64,000 nt of DNA, from contig NZ_JACIJO010000003.1 of the NCBI RefSeq assembly GCF_014206875.1, positions 102,066-166,065 on the forward strand, read 5' to 3'. The position numbers were made by a program, and so were the translations under genes. The stretch is from Algoriphagus iocasae (GTDB taxonomy: Bacteria > Bacteroidota > Bacteroidia > Cytophagales > Cyclobacteriaceae). The notes under the pieces are model-generated. The model was not told the origin of the DNA. It ran no database searches and was given only the letters and a program-made list of their open reading frames with translations. Position 1 is the first letter of the stretch; every line of letters begins with the position of its first letter. Below, piece after piece: positions 19,501-29,564 of this stretch.

Positions 19501-21000
19501 ATGACGATGAAAAATATATTAAGTAAACTATTTATCGCAGGCGCACTTTTAATCACAACTAGTTGTGCTGATGATTATTTAGATACCCTTCCTACAGATG
19601 CGGTATCAGAAGAGGCGGTATTTACTACCACTCAAAATGCAATGACTGCCTTGAATGGTATTCATAGAATGATGTTTATCAGATTTGATAGCCAAGGTCA
19701 GCCTGCCGAAGGTGGTGTGATGATCATGCGCGAAGTGATGGCTGAAGATGTGGTCATGACTACAACTGGTAACGGTTGGTTTGTTTCTATCTCTAGATGG
19801 TTAAACCATATCAATGAGTCTAGTGGTGACGTTCGTTTTGTTTGGAGATTCTATTACAAAGTGATCGGTAATGCCAATATGATCATTGCGAATATCGACA
19901 ATGCAGATGGTCCTCAAGCTGAGAAGGATGAGATCAAAGGTCAGGCTTTGGCTTATAGAGCTTGGGCTCATTTCAACTTGGTACAGATGTTTGCAAAAAG
20001 ATATGAAGCTGGAGGAAGTAATTCTGATCTAGGTGTGCCAATTGTTTTGGAGCCTATCACAGAAGGTGGTCCAAGAAATACAGTAGCTGAAGTTTATGCT
20101 CAGATCAATTCTGACATCGATGCTGCTATTGGTCTATTGACTACTTCAAGAAATGCTAAGTCTCACTTGAACATCAATGTAGCGAAAGGTATCAAAGCTA
20201 GAGTTGCATTGGTACAGGAAAACTTCTCTGTGGCTGCACAGATGGCTAAGGAAGCAAGAGAAGGATTCTCTCTGATGAATACAGATCAATTATATGAAGG
20301 ATTCAATAATGTAGAAAACCCAGAGTGGATTTGGGGAAGCAAGCAAGTGGATGATCAGCAGACATTCTTTGCTTCATACTTCGCTTACATGTCTTTGAAC
20401 TTCAGCTCAACAAACATCAGATCTAACCCTAAGGCAATCAATAGTGCGCTTTATGATATGATTCCAGATACAGATGCAAGAAAAGGTCTTTGGGATCCTA
20501 ATGCTTCTGATCCAGACATGAGAGATCCATTTATTGACGAAGTGACGCTATCCAGTTTCTCTAAAATCGATTACATGAACCGTAAGTTTTTGGCTCAGGC
20601 CAATGCTTCTTCTGTAGGGGATGTTCCTTACATGAGAGCTGCTGAAATGTACTTGATTGAAGCTGAAGCTTTGAGTAGATCAGGAAATGATTCTGAAGCT
20701 GCTCAAGTTCTATTTGAATTGGTATCAGCTAGAGATTCTGGTTATACTCTTTCTTCTAATACAGGAGCTGCTTTGACAGATGAAATCATGATCCAGAGAA
20801 GAATCGAACTTTGGGGTGAAGGTTTCAGATGGTATGATTTGAAGCGTTTAAACCTTCCTTTGGATAGAACTGGCGCTAACCATGTAGAATCTGTAATTAA
20901 CTCTAAGTTTACAGAATCTGCAGGTTCTAACGCATGGCAGTGGCAAATTCCTCGTGATGAGTTGAATGCTAATGAAAATATGATCCAAAACCCTTCTTAA
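19501..21000 (+). CDS. SusD/RagB-family surface lipoprotein
   Basis: About 499 residues. A lipoprotein signal ends in LITTSC, so Cys anchors it in the outer membrane. It has the RagB/SusD pattern: LDTLPTDAVSEEAVFTT near the N-terminus, TPR-like helices (GQALAYRAWAHFNLVQMF), and near the end GEGFRWYDLKRLNLPLDRT and the C-terminal QWQIPRDELNANENMIQNPS. I start it at the ATG at 19501, six bases after the SusC stop; a TTG at 19495 and an ATG at 19507 are alternatives. It caps the SusC pore and binds the ligand. An efficient terminator follows at 21024. Confidence 0.93.
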   Translation: MTMKNILSKLFIAGALLITTSCADDYLDTLPTDAVSEEAVFTTTQNAMTALNGIHRMMFIRFDSQGQPAEGGVMIMREVMAEDVVMTTTGNGWFVSISRWLNHINESSGDVRFVWRFYYKVIGNANMIIANIDNADGPQAEKDEIKGQALAYRAWAHFNLVQMFAKRYEAGGSNSDLGVPIVLEPITEGGPRNTVAEVYAQINSDIDAAIGLLTTSRNAKSHLNINVAKGIKARVALVQENFSVAAQMAKEAREGFSLMNTDQLYEGFNNVENPEWIWGSKQVDDQQTFFASYFAYMSLNFSSTNIRSNPKAINSALYDMIPDTDARKGLWDPNASDPDMRDPFIDEVTLSSFSKIDYMNRKFLAQANASSVGDVPYMRAAEMYLIEAEALSRSGNDSEAAQVLFELVSARDSGYTLSSNTGAALTDEIMIQRRIELWGEGFRWYDLKRLNLPLDRTGANHVESVINSKFTESAGSNAWQWQIPRDELNANENMIQNPS

Positions 21001-21023
21001 GGATATAAAATCATAAAAGTATA

Positions 21024-21056
21024 AGCCCGGAGATAATTCTCCGGGCTTTCTTTTTG
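21024..21056 (+). terminator. Terminator of the first SusC/SusD operon
   Basis: Perfect 10-bp GC-rich arms (agcccggaga / tctccgggct, 21024-21033 and 21038-21047) with a TAAT loop, followed by TTCTTTTTG. Confidence 0.9.
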
Positions 21057-21071
21057 TCCTGTTTTTTGGAA

Positions 21072-21461
21072 TTACACTTCGTAAAACTCTATCGGTAAAT
21101 CATCAGGATCGGCTATGAAAGTGAAGCGTTTTCCGGTAAACTCATCGATCCGAATAGGCTCAGATTCAATCTGATATTTTGCCAATTCGGCGATACAAAC
21201 TTCTAAGTCAGAAGTAGAAAAAGCCAAATGCCTTAATCCAACGGCTTCTGGTCTAGAGGGCCTTTTTGGAGGGTTGGGGAATGAAAATAGTTCAATGACA
21301 TATTGACCATTCAGCGCCAAATCCAGCTTATATGAATCTCTTTCTTTTCTATAAACCTCTTGAAGCACTTCTAGTCCCAAAATCTCAGTATAAAAAGCTT
21401 TTGACTTTTTGTAATCCGAACAGATGATTGCTATATGGTGGATAGAATTAAGGTTTAGCAT
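21072..21461 (-). CDS. VOC-family (glyoxalase/dioxygenase superfamily) protein
   Basis: 129 residues forming two beta-alpha-beta-beta-beta units: SIHHIAIICSDYKKSKAFYTEILG at the start and VGLRHLAFSTSDLEVCIAEL in the middle. Likely metal ligands are His in HHIAI, Glu in YVIELFSF, His in LRHLAF and Glu in PIEFYEV. The pattern is closest to the small YaeR/gloA2-like VOC proteins of unknown substrate. It stands alone on the minus strand, 84 bp downstream of the peptidase gene; the gap holds an imperfect inverted repeat (tcaacagtcaacagac...gtctgtcgactatcgtctgt). Confidence 0.8.
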   Translation of the reverse strand: MLNLNSIHHIAIICSDYKKSKAFYTEILGLEVLQEVYRKERDSYKLDLALNGQYVIELFSFPNPPKRPSRPEAVGLRHLAFSTSDLEVCIAELAKYQIESEPIRIDEFTGKRFTFIADPDDLPIEFYEV

Positions 21462-21544
21462 AATTTTTAGTCAACAGTCAACAGACAACATACGACAGAT
21501 CAGGTTCGGTTTCAGTGGTCTGTCGACTATCGTCTGTGGTCCTT

Positions 21545-23611
21545 TCAATCCATTAAATGTTTTTTCAGAAAATCAGCTGTGGCCTGATCCACTTTGATCA
21601 TATTGGACCATTTCATCCAGTGATGGGTATCCCCGGGGATCAAAATCGATTCATAAGGCTTGTTCATTTCTTCAAACCTTCGAATCAAATCTACCGTTTG
21701 GGAAACCGCAACATTTCTGTCATCATCGGCATGGATAAATAGGACAGGGGAAGTCCAAGTCTCCAAATCTGAAATAGGAGAGGATTCCCAAGCGATTTTT
21801 CTTGCTTTCTCAATATCTGAAGCTTGCTCATAATTAGGAGAAAGATCATACCTGCCATCCAAGTCATGAACTCCATGGATATCCACCCCAACTTTAAATA
21901 ATTCAGAATCTCTTGCCAAGGCTAAGGCAGTCAAATAACCACCGTAAGATCCCCCATAAATACCGATTTTATCGGCATTGACCTGAGGCAAATCAGCTAA
22001 ATATTCTCCAGCAGCTTTTACATCCTGATATTCTACCGCGCCTTGGTAATAAGCTCCAGCTGGTCTGTGAAATTCATAACCATAGCCAATTCCCAAGCGA
22101 TAATTGACAGATAAAACCACAAAACCAAGACTAGCTAGATATTGATTGATCGAATAGGTGTTGGAGTAATAATCCATATAGCTCCATCCCAAAAGCATCT
22201 GTCTTTGAGGTCCCCCGTGGACAAAAACTACCGCAGGTTTTTTGGCTGGGCCGCCTTCTTTTTCAAAAAGTTGACCATATACGGTTGTTCCGTCCGGAGC
22301 GGTGAATTTCACTTGTTTTGGTATGACTAATTGGCTTTGTGGGAAATCCGAAGGAATCAGATTTTCTCCCAAAAGTTGGGTTTTACCATCCTTCTTCACC
22401 GCGACCAAATGTGAACGCTGAGCCGTGGCACTAAAATAAGCAAGCGACTCATTTCCAATCCAAACAGGGTATGCTTCGATTCCTGCTCCCGAAGTTTCCC
22501 AGGTCAATTTTCCACTTTCAATATCTACCGTTCCGATATGTCTTTTGTCTAGATCTTCCGGTTCTGACCCAGTATTAGCAGAAAAAGCAAGTTTCTTCCC
22601 GTCAGGGCTCTGTTTGATTTGTTCGACCATATAGTCGCCTGGAGTCAAAAGCTTCGAAGATTTTGTATTGATGTTTAAGGAATACAAGTGTTGCCAGCCA
22701 TCTTCGTAGGAAAGATAGGCGATGTGATGATTTCCAGAAAATGCGAAAAATGGATAGGTGTAAGAGCCAGTCAAAGTCTCTGGAGCTTCCCAAAGTTTTT
22801 CACCTTCTCCAGTTTTGAAATCGGCAACCCAGATCTCCCAAGAACTATGTCTTGGCTCCAAAACCGGATAGGCTGCACCGCTGCCTCCAGGCCGTCTCAC
22901 AAAACCGATTTTACTTCCATCAGGTGACCAAGCGATATTAGAGTCACGATGAAATGAAGGAGAAATCCATTGAATAGGAGTGTTCGCATCTTTATATATC
23001 CCAATTATGGAATGCGTACCTCGACTTACCACAAATGCCAAGTCTCCATTTGGAGAATAGGATACTTCATTGACATTTCCTTTGATTTCAAAAAGCTGCG
23101 TTGGCTTCTCAGAACTTGCTAAATCTGTCGTCCAGACCTGGCCTCCTTTGAGGTATAAAAGTTGATGATCTCTACCGATGCTGGGATTATCAGATTCAAC
23201 TATCGTTTCAACTTTTCCGCTTGCCAGGGTGATTTTCCAGATTTCAACTTTCGGTAATGTCGGTAAATTTTGGGCATTGACAGTGGAGGAAGCATTGCCA
23301 CCGCCGTGATCTCCACCACGAACAAATACAAGGAAATTTCCGTCTGGAGAAAATTGTAGGCTGCTTATTTCCTGACCATCATCTTCATTAAAAGAAGTCA
23401 ATTTCTTTGCTTCAAATGTTGGAGCTTCCGCAAAATACACATTACGTTTTCCTTGCTCATTCATCGCCCAGGCGATTTTTTCTCCTGTTGGGGAACTTGT
23501 CAATTCTGAAGGAAAAGAAAATTTTCCTACCTGTTCCATCGAGAAATTCTGTGCAAGAACCAGGTTAGAAACAAAAAAGAAATGCAGAGCTAAGAAAAGT
23601 GTGCGTTTCAT
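21545..23611 (-). CDS. S9 (prolyl oligopeptidase) family secreted peptidase
   Basis: About 688 residues. I start it at the ATG at 23611 because MKRTLFLALHFFFVSNLVLAQ is a clear signal peptide; a longer frame reaches 23668 but would put 19 residues before the signal and run into the next gene. An N-terminal beta-propeller (WD40/TolB-like repeats such as LQFSPDGNFLVFVRGGD, IAWSPDGSKIGFVRRP) precedes an alpha/beta-hydrolase domain with the catalytic Ser in GIYGGSYGGYL, Asp in FIHADDDRNV and His in PGDTHHWMKW. It should be a periplasmic dipeptidyl or acylaminoacyl peptidase. It lies 43 bp downstream of the PBP4 gene. Confidence 0.92.
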   Translation of the reverse strand: MKRTLFLALHFFFVSNLVLAQNFSMEQVGKFSFPSELTSSPTGEKIAWAMNEQGKRNVYFAEAPTFEAKKLTSFNEDDGQEISSLQFSPDGNFLVFVRGGDHGGGNASSTVNAQNLPTLPKVEIWKITLASGKVETIVESDNPSIGRDHQLLYLKGGQVWTTDLASSEKPTQLFEIKGNVNEVSYSPNGDLAFVVSRGTHSIIGIYKDANTPIQWISPSFHRDSNIAWSPDGSKIGFVRRPGGSGAAYPVLEPRHSSWEIWVADFKTGEGEKLWEAPETLTGSYTYPFFAFSGNHHIAYLSYEDGWQHLYSLNINTKSSKLLTPGDYMVEQIKQSPDGKKLAFSANTGSEPEDLDKRHIGTVDIESGKLTWETSGAGIEAYPVWIGNESLAYFSATAQRSHLVAVKKDGKTQLLGENLIPSDFPQSQLVIPKQVKFTAPDGTTVYGQLFEKEGGPAKKPAVVFVHGGPQRQMLLGWSYMDYYSNTYSINQYLASLGFVVLSVNYRLGIGYGYEFHRPAGAYYQGAVEYQDVKAAGEYLADLPQVNADKIGIYGGSYGGYLTALALARDSELFKVGVDIHGVHDLDGRYDLSPNYEQASDIEKARKIAWESSPISDLETWTSPVLFIHADDDRNVAVSQTVDLIRRFEEMNKPYESILIPGDTHHWMKWSNMIKVDQATADFLKKHLMD

Positions 23612-23654
23612 GGGAGATGGGGTCAAGTGGAATTTATTTTTTGCTTGCATGCAT

Positions 23655-24962
23655 TCAGTATTTTTCATGAATCAGACGAAGTGTTTTTTCCAATTCTTTT
23701 TTAAGATCGGAGGACGGCAAAGCGTAATTATTGAGGATGCAAGAGAAGTGAAGGATCTTGCCGCTTTTTGTAATCAGGTAGCCGCTCAATGCATTGCTCA
23801 TGCTCAATGTTCCTGTCTTTGCATAAATATAAGGATCCTGACCTTCGTCAGCTTTGTACCAATTTCTTATGGTTCCGGATTCTCCACCTGCAGGGAAGTA
23901 GGCTTTTATTTTTTCTAGAGGAACTTCTGTTCTGATTTTACCAAGTAATGCAATGATGGATCTTGGTGTAAACATGTTTTTTGAAGAAAGACCAGAGCCA
24001 TCCACCCATAAAGGTTCATCGGGCAGGTCTGCCAACAGGTTTTCTTTTGCGTAAGCAATCGCATCCGATGCGCTTAGGGTATTGTTTAGCTGATCAGAAA
24101 CCAAAACCATCAATTGCTCCGCCAGGAAGTTATCAGAGATTTTCATCATCTGTGCATAAATGCTATCGGCAGGTGTGGTTTGGAGTTTTTTAGGTTCCTT
24201 CGATAAGTAATCCTTGTTTTGTATCAAGGTTACCTTTTTTTCGAGAGATTCAGAAAGTAACTGGGCAGTAAATGCTGCCGAGGTGACAAATGGAATGTCA
24301 GTTTCAAAGGGTTCAGAAGACATGCTCTCTCCCAATTGATAACTGAAAAGATTTTTATATCGATCTCTTCGGAATCTATAACCTTTCCAATCATCGGTTT
24401 TCTTGGCTTCTAAAAATGGAGTGAATCTAGTAGGGATAATAGAAAACCAATTTTGGCCTTCCTCTAATTTAAACCTTACGATATTTCCAAAAATAGGCAT
24501 TGCTGAGCGCTCCGTAGAATAGTAGTAATTGTACCAATCCCAAGACCATCCTGGACCAAAAGCTTCGATTTGATCAAAATTATCTAGGAGATAAAGCTCT
24601 TTGTTACTTGACTTTAAAAAGTTGAGTGCTACTTCATTTTTTAGATCAGGATGCAATAATCCTGGATCTCCTGTTCCCCAGAAAATCAGGGAGTCACCCT
24701 TTTCGAGATAGTTTAATCCATTGACCAACTCATCTCCCAATATCGAATAGGAGGTATAAAAAGTGAAGAGTTTGGTATTGGATGCAGGGATAAAATATTT
24801 ATCCGAGTTGATGTCTACAAGAACCTTGTCTTTATCGGGATCCAGAAGCATGAATCCCATGTGGCCTTGGTCGAGTATTTCCGAGTTTTTGAGGGATTTG
24901 TTTATTTTTTGAACGGTACAGGAACTGAAAATAACCAGTAATCCAAGTAGCAGCTTTTTCAT
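23655..24962 (-). CDS. dacB: D-alanyl-D-alanine carboxypeptidase/endopeptidase (PBP4, S13 family)
   Basis: 435 residues with a lipoprotein signal (LVIFSSC, Cys15). All three penicillin-binding motifs are seen: SxxK as Ser61-Asn-Thr-Lys64 (FIPASNTKLFT), SxN as SDN in KISDNFLAEQLM, and KTG in YAKTGTLSM. The WVDGSGLSSKNMFTPRSI stretch before KTG is characteristic of PBP4/DacB. It trims or cleaves peptidoglycan cross-bridges in the periplasm. The family usually has an inserted domain between the first two motifs, and the 435-residue length is consistent with that. Confidence 0.88.
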   Translation of the reverse strand: MKKLLLGLLVIFSSCTVQKINKSLKNSEILDQGHMGFMLLDPDKDKVLVDINSDKYFIPASNTKLFTFYTSYSILGDELVNGLNYLEKGDSLIFWGTGDPGLLHPDLKNEVALNFLKSSNKELYLLDNFDQIEAFGPGWSWDWYNYYYSTERSAMPIFGNIVRFKLEEGQNWFSIIPTRFTPFLEAKKTDDWKGYRFRRDRYKNLFSYQLGESMSSEPFETDIPFVTSAAFTAQLLSESLEKKVTLIQNKDYLSKEPKKLQTTPADSIYAQMMKISDNFLAEQLMVLVSDQLNNTLSASDAIAYAKENLLADLPDEPLWVDGSGLSSKNMFTPRSIIALLGKIRTEVPLEKIKAYFPAGGESGTIRNWYKADEGQDPYIYAKTGTLSMSNALSGYLITKSGKILHFSCILNNYALPSSDLKKELEKTLRLIHEKY

Positions 24963-24991
24963 AGGTTGGGGGTATTTCTATCAAAAGATAA

Positions 24992-25026
24992 ATAAAAAAA
25001 GTCTCCCATCGAATCGATAGGAGACT
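24992..25026 (-). terminator. Terminator of the second SusC/SusD operon
   Basis: Read on the minus strand, aagtctcctatcg pairs with cgatgggagactt with one mismatch, and the stem is followed by TTTTTTTATTT. It separates the SusD gene from dacB. Confidence 0.85.
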
Positions 25027-25045
25027 TGTAGAGGTAATTAGGGGA

Positions 25046-26458
25046 TTACTGGTCCCACCAGATTCTATCAAGAAGAGTCACAGAAGGAACGTTGTTACCG
25101 TTTCTACTGACCTCACTGTCTGGATAGGCCAATCTTCTAATGTATTCGCCATTTAGATTCGGATTCACATTTGCTGGAAGGTCCATGTTTTTATATCCGT
25201 AATCATATCTTCTGGCATCATTCCATGTTTCTGGATGCAAGAATAAAGCAACATATTTTTCTTTGAAAATATCATCAATTGTCAATGCATCCGCTCCCAT
25301 GCCCACACTTGGATCTGCTAGATAAGCAGCTTTTTCGTCTTCATCTACGCTTAACATGTCCATGTGTGCATTGATACCTTCCAGATAAGCTTCATAAGCA
25401 GCTGCTTTATCTGTTTCAAAAGCTGCTTCTGCCTCTATGAATTTTAATTCTGCATAGGTAGCAATCAAAAGAGGACTCTGTCTGGAGGTGTAATATTGCC
25501 CTTCTACCAATGTAGATCGAGCTCCTTGCTCTGGGGCATTTCCACGGCCAGCACCATTGACAGTGCCAATAAATTCTCCATCATCAGTAGTTCCGACCAT
25601 CAATTTCATTCTCGGATCTACTGTTGGATAAGATGTTCCATCTAAAGCTTCGATAAATTGCTCAGAGATCCATCCAGTCAACAATAAGTTTGCATTGTCA
25701 ATTGCATCTTGAGCCCAAGGGTTGAATCGTTGCTCGAAGAAAGTAACGGAAGCATTATCGTCATTGGAAGTGAATCCTTGAGATGCTGCTGCCAAAACTT
25801 CAGAAGCGCTATAGCCAGCAGAACCTTTCATATGGATCATATACCTAGCTTTCAACGTGTAAGCGAATTTCAACCAAAGGTCAATATCTCCTCCATAAAT
25901 GAAATCGTCATTTCCGATAGAAGAACTTGATTCTTGTTGAAGATTCGTGATTCCCTGATCCAATAAACTCATGACTGTACCATAGAGTACTTGGTCATCA
26001 TCATAAGCAGGTGTAACTGTGGAGAAGTTAAAGCTCTCTGAGAAAGGAACATCCCCGAAAAGATCCACTGTCATTCCTAGATTTAGCGCCATTAAAACTT
26101 GGCCTGCACCTAAATATTGTAGTGCTCCTTCAGCTTCTGCTTTTTCATTCATCGTGTAGAGGTCAGTCATCACATTATAGAGACTGAACCACATACTGCT
26201 GAAATTCAGAGGTTCCATCGTATCGGAAGCACTACTTGGGTTTGGCGAAGCCAAATACTGCACGTAATTACTTACTGCACTTCCTTCACGGTATACATTC
26301 AAGCTCGTCTCATAAGTAATGTTGGTCATCAGACCTGAGATCGGAGCATCTTGTGGATTGTTTGGGTTTTCATTGACATCTAAATAGGACTCACAAGCCG
26401 AAGCTGTCAGAATCAGAGATGCCCCCAAAATCGTTCTTAATTTATTTTGAAATTTCAT
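25046..26458 (-). CDS. SusD-like lipoprotein (SusD/RagB, second subfamily)
   Basis: 470 residues. The signal ends in LTASAC (lipidated Cys22), followed by ESYLDVNENPNNPQDAP, the typical opening of the SusD-like type 2 subfamily in which the mature N-terminus reads LDxNxNPNxP. Other family marks are WLKFAYTLKARYMIHM, LIATYAELKFIEAEAAF and the C-terminal RRLAYPDSEVSRN. It follows the SusC gene by 19 bp on the minus strand. In other species this subfamily often pairs with transporters for peptides or unknown ligands. No nearby enzyme suggests the ligand here. Confidence 0.9.
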   Translation of the reverse strand: MKFQNKLRTILGASLILTASACESYLDVNENPNNPQDAPISGLMTNITYETSLNVYREGSAVSNYVQYLASPNPSSASDTMEPLNFSSMWFSLYNVMTDLYTMNEKAEAEGALQYLGAGQVLMALNLGMTVDLFGDVPFSESFNFSTVTPAYDDDQVLYGTVMSLLDQGITNLQQESSSSIGNDDFIYGGDIDLWLKFAYTLKARYMIHMKGSAGYSASEVLAAASQGFTSNDDNASVTFFEQRFNPWAQDAIDNANLLLTGWISEQFIEALDGTSYPTVDPRMKLMVGTTDDGEFIGTVNGAGRGNAPEQGARSTLVEGQYYTSRQSPLLIATYAELKFIEAEAAFETDKAAAYEAYLEGINAHMDMLSVDEDEKAAYLADPSVGMGADALTIDDIFKEKYVALFLHPETWNDARRYDYGYKNMDLPANVNPNLNGEYIRRLAYPDSEVSRNGNNVPSVTLLDRIWWDQ

Positions 26459-26477
26459 CTTTCTAGTGGTTTAGTGG

Positions 26478-29400
26478 TTAGAGTCCCAAATTCAAAGTGA
26501 GGTAATAGCTCTGCACACCTGGGAAACCTAGGCCTGTAAATCCGATTGCGTTTCCTCCGGCTCCGGAAGAAAAGGATTCTGGATCAAATCCATCCCAAGG
26601 AGTAGAAAGGATTATGTTGTTTGCAGCCAAGGATAATCTTGCTGATCTAAATGGAGTTTTTTCCAAAACCTGAGGCTGAAGACTGTAAGCCAATGTGATG
26701 TTTCTTAGCTTGATGAAGCTCGCATCATTCACAAAGTTTTCAGATACACCTCTGTAATAATTTCTCCAATATCCAGCACCGTAATCTACCCCGTCAGGGC
26801 CGATTCCTTGTCCAAGCCAAACTTCTTTGGTGTTTTGAGAACCATCTGCCAATACACCAGGGAATACCACTGTATCGTTTCTTCTGTTAGAATCTTCTTG
26901 CTTACCAAAGGCAGAAAGGAAGTTTCCAAATTGATCGTATTGCTGAAGGCCGGCTCTGAAGTCAATCAGGAATGAAAGTTCCAAACCTTTGTAAGTAAAC
27001 TGGTTTCTAAGACCTCCAAAGAATTTTGGAACTGCATTACCTAAAATGATTTGATTTCCTGTTCTTACAGGGAAACCATTTGCACCGATTTGCTGCGCCA
27101 AACCTCTGTTAAGTTCTGTTGCGCCTTCTGGCATATCAGGTCTTACATAGTAGCTACCTGAGATATTTCCATAAGCTTCTCCTTCTCTCAAAATCATGGT
27201 TACAGTAGATCCTGCATAACCAAATTGAGAACCTACTACGATCTGATCGATTCCTTCACGAATTGCCTTTACCTCATTCTTGTTGGTAGTTAGGTTTGCA
27301 GTAACATCCCAGTGGAAATCACCACTTTCAATAGGAGTACCACCCAAAACAATCTCGAAACCTCTGTTTTCAATTTCACCAGCATTGGTGATGTAGGAAG
27401 AGAAACCAGTTGCATCAGAAATAGGAACTGGGATGATCTGATCTGCAGCATTTGACTTGTAATAAGTCACATCCAAATTCATTCTATTATTGAAGAATGC
27501 CAATTGAGTACCGAATTCAATGGAAGTCGTTTGCTCAGGCTTCAAATTTGGATCTCCAAATGTGGAGTTCTTTGAAAAACCAACTTGTCCATTAAGCGGA
27601 AAAACGGAAGGAGAAACAAAAGTAGCTCCCAAAATATGTGGGTTGGTATCTTTACCAACTTGTGCCCAAGATCCTCTGATTTTACCGAAAGTAATCCAAG
27701 ATGGAAGGTCAAAGTTTTCACTGAATACATATCCCAAATTCACAGAAGGATAGAAGAATGAGTTGTTGTTTTTTGGTAGGGTAGAGGAGATATCATTTCT
27801 TCCTGTCACATTTAAGAATAGGAAGTTTTTATAATCTACCATCAAGTCACCATAGAAACCAACTAATCTTCTGATGCTTTTTCCTTGGCCACCAAACACC
27901 TGTGTAGTGTTACTGATATTGTAGAATCCTGGGATTACAAAGTTGCTACCGGAAAGAGAAACGCGGTCATATCTTCTTTCGAAAACATCATTACCTAATC
28001 TCAATTGGGTATTCCAATCGGAATTCCACTGCTTTTTCAACGTGATGTAGAAGTTGGAATTCAAATCTTTACTATTGATTCTGGTTTCTTCCATAAAGCC
28101 TGTAGAACTCAAAGGAAGTTCACCGTCGATTCCCATTGGTCCAGGAGTGATTTCTGTACGGCTATCACTGTAAAAATCAGTACCTAATCTATAAGAGAAC
28201 ATCAACCAATCAGTTGGGCTGTAGTTCAAATTAATGTTACCGATTAATCTGTTTACATCATCTTCATATGTTGCAAAACGAGCATCATAGATCGGGTTGG
28301 TGTTTCCATAAGTTTTCATGGTTCCATCCTCGTTGATGTAATCAGTGACATCTGTCGTTTCTGACCAATACATCATTCTCTCTAGGAATCGATCATGAGG
28401 CACTCTGTTACCACCTGAATTAGAATAGTTGATTGAACCTGAGAAGTTGAATTTCTCACTTGCTTTTACAGTACCAGAAAGTTTGGCGGTTGTTCTCGCC
28501 CAAGTAGAAAAAGGAATAATACCTTCTTGGTCTAGGCGGCCAAAGGAACCGTAGAATGTTGCCTTTTCATTTCCTCCAGAGATGCTGACACTGTTGTCAA
28601 TGGTTTTTCCAGTATTGAATGCGTTGGTCCAATTGTCTTGGTAAACGTAGCTAGGGTCATTTTCCTCAGCAATATTTGCTCCCCAAGAAGGCCAGAAACT
28701 GGAATCATCTCTTTCGCCTGAAAAACCTTGACCATATTGATCTTGAAGTGCAGGCTTTTTAACCAATTTATCCATTCCGAAGGAACTGGAAACATTCACC
28801 TGAACTTGACCAACTTTCCCTTTTTTGGTGGTAATGATTACAGCACCATTTGCAGCACGCACACCATAAAGAGCAGTTGCGGCGGCACCTTTCAAAACTG
28901 ACATGGTTTCAATGTCATTTGGATTGATATCCGCGATTCTGTTTGTCATTCCTCTAGGAGTTCCGGTGGACTCAACAGTAGAATTGTCCACTGGTACACC
29001 GTCGACAACAAATAGAGGTTGGTTATCCGCACTTGGATCCAAAGAGTTGATACCACGAATAATAATTCTAGCTGATTGCCCAGGAGCACCACCTGAGTTG
29101 GTTACTTGCACACCGGCCACTTGACCTTGAAGTGCATTTACCACATTTGGTTGTCTTGTAGCTGTAATTTCTTCAGCATCGATGCTTTGTGCAGCATAAC
29201 CAAGTGCCTTTTTTTCTTGAGATATACCAAAGGCCGTAACAATAAATTCATCGAGATCGGATGTTGAAACAGCAAGGCTGACATTTAATTCGGAATTACT
29301 TCCAACAGTCAGACTTTGTTCTTCAAATCCAATAAATGAAAATACCAATACGGATTCACTGTTTGGTACGCTGATAGAATAATTCCCGTCAATATCTGTG

Positions 29401-29564
29401 ACGGTACCTGTGGTCGTTCCCTGGATCAAAATACTGACTCCAGGAAGCGGTTGCCCATCTTCTTGGGATGTGACTTTACCTCTGACCATTTGCTGCGCAT
29501 AGGTAGGTATGCTTAGCAAAAAGCCAAAAAGGAAAAGCAAGGTCAAAGAGTAGCTTTTCTTCAT
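26478..29564 (-). CDS. SusC/RagA-family TonB-linked outer-membrane transporter
   Basis: 1028 residues: signal peptide ending PTYAQ, a carboxypeptidase-like domain (VRGKVTSQEDGQPLPGVSILIQGT), and a plug with ADNQPLFVVDGVPVDNS and SVLKGAAATALYGVRAANGAVIITTKKG. The barrel ends in VQSYYLTLNLGL. Its N-terminal tail before the plug (FIVTAFGISQEKKALGYAAQ) is the variant typical of SusC proteins paired with SusD type 2. There is no STN domain, hence no direct FecIR signalling. It is first in a two-gene operon with its SusD. Confidence 0.92.
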   Translation of the reverse strand: MKKSYSLTLLFLFGFLLSIPTYAQQMVRGKVTSQEDGQPLPGVSILIQGTTTGTVTDIDGNYSISVPNSESVLVFSFIGFEEQSLTVGSNSELNVSLAVSTSDLDEFIVTAFGISQEKKALGYAAQSIDAEEITATRQPNVVNALQGQVAGVQVTNSGGAPGQSARIIIRGINSLDPSADNQPLFVVDGVPVDNSTVESTGTPRGMTNRIADINPNDIETMSVLKGAAATALYGVRAANGAVIITTKKGKVGQVQVNVSSSFGMDKLVKKPALQDQYGQGFSGERDDSSFWPSWGANIAEENDPSYVYQDNWTNAFNTGKTIDNSVSISGGNEKATFYGSFGRLDQEGIIPFSTWARTTAKLSGTVKASEKFNFSGSINYSNSGGNRVPHDRFLERMMYWSETTDVTDYINEDGTMKTYGNTNPIYDARFATYEDDVNRLIGNINLNYSPTDWLMFSYRLGTDFYSDSRTEITPGPMGIDGELPLSSTGFMEETRINSKDLNSNFYITLKKQWNSDWNTQLRLGNDVFERRYDRVSLSGSNFVIPGFYNISNTTQVFGGQGKSIRRLVGFYGDLMVDYKNFLFLNVTGRNDISSTLPKNNNSFFYPSVNLGYVFSENFDLPSWITFGKIRGSWAQVGKDTNPHILGATFVSPSVFPLNGQVGFSKNSTFGDPNLKPEQTTSIEFGTQLAFFNNRMNLDVTYYKSNAADQIIPVPISDATGFSSYITNAGEIENRGFEIVLGGTPIESGDFHWDVTANLTTNKNEVKAIREGIDQIVVGSQFGYAGSTVTMILREGEAYGNISGSYYVRPDMPEGATELNRGLAQQIGANGFPVRTGNQIILGNAVPKFFGGLRNQFTYKGLELSFLIDFRAGLQQYDQFGNFLSAFGKQEDSNRRNDTVVFPGVLADGSQNTKEVWLGQGIGPDGVDYGAGYWRNYYRGVSENFVNDASFIKLRNITLAYSLQPQVLEKTPFRSARLSLAANNIILSTPWDGFDPESFSSGAGGNAIGFTGLGFPGVQSYYLTLNLGL

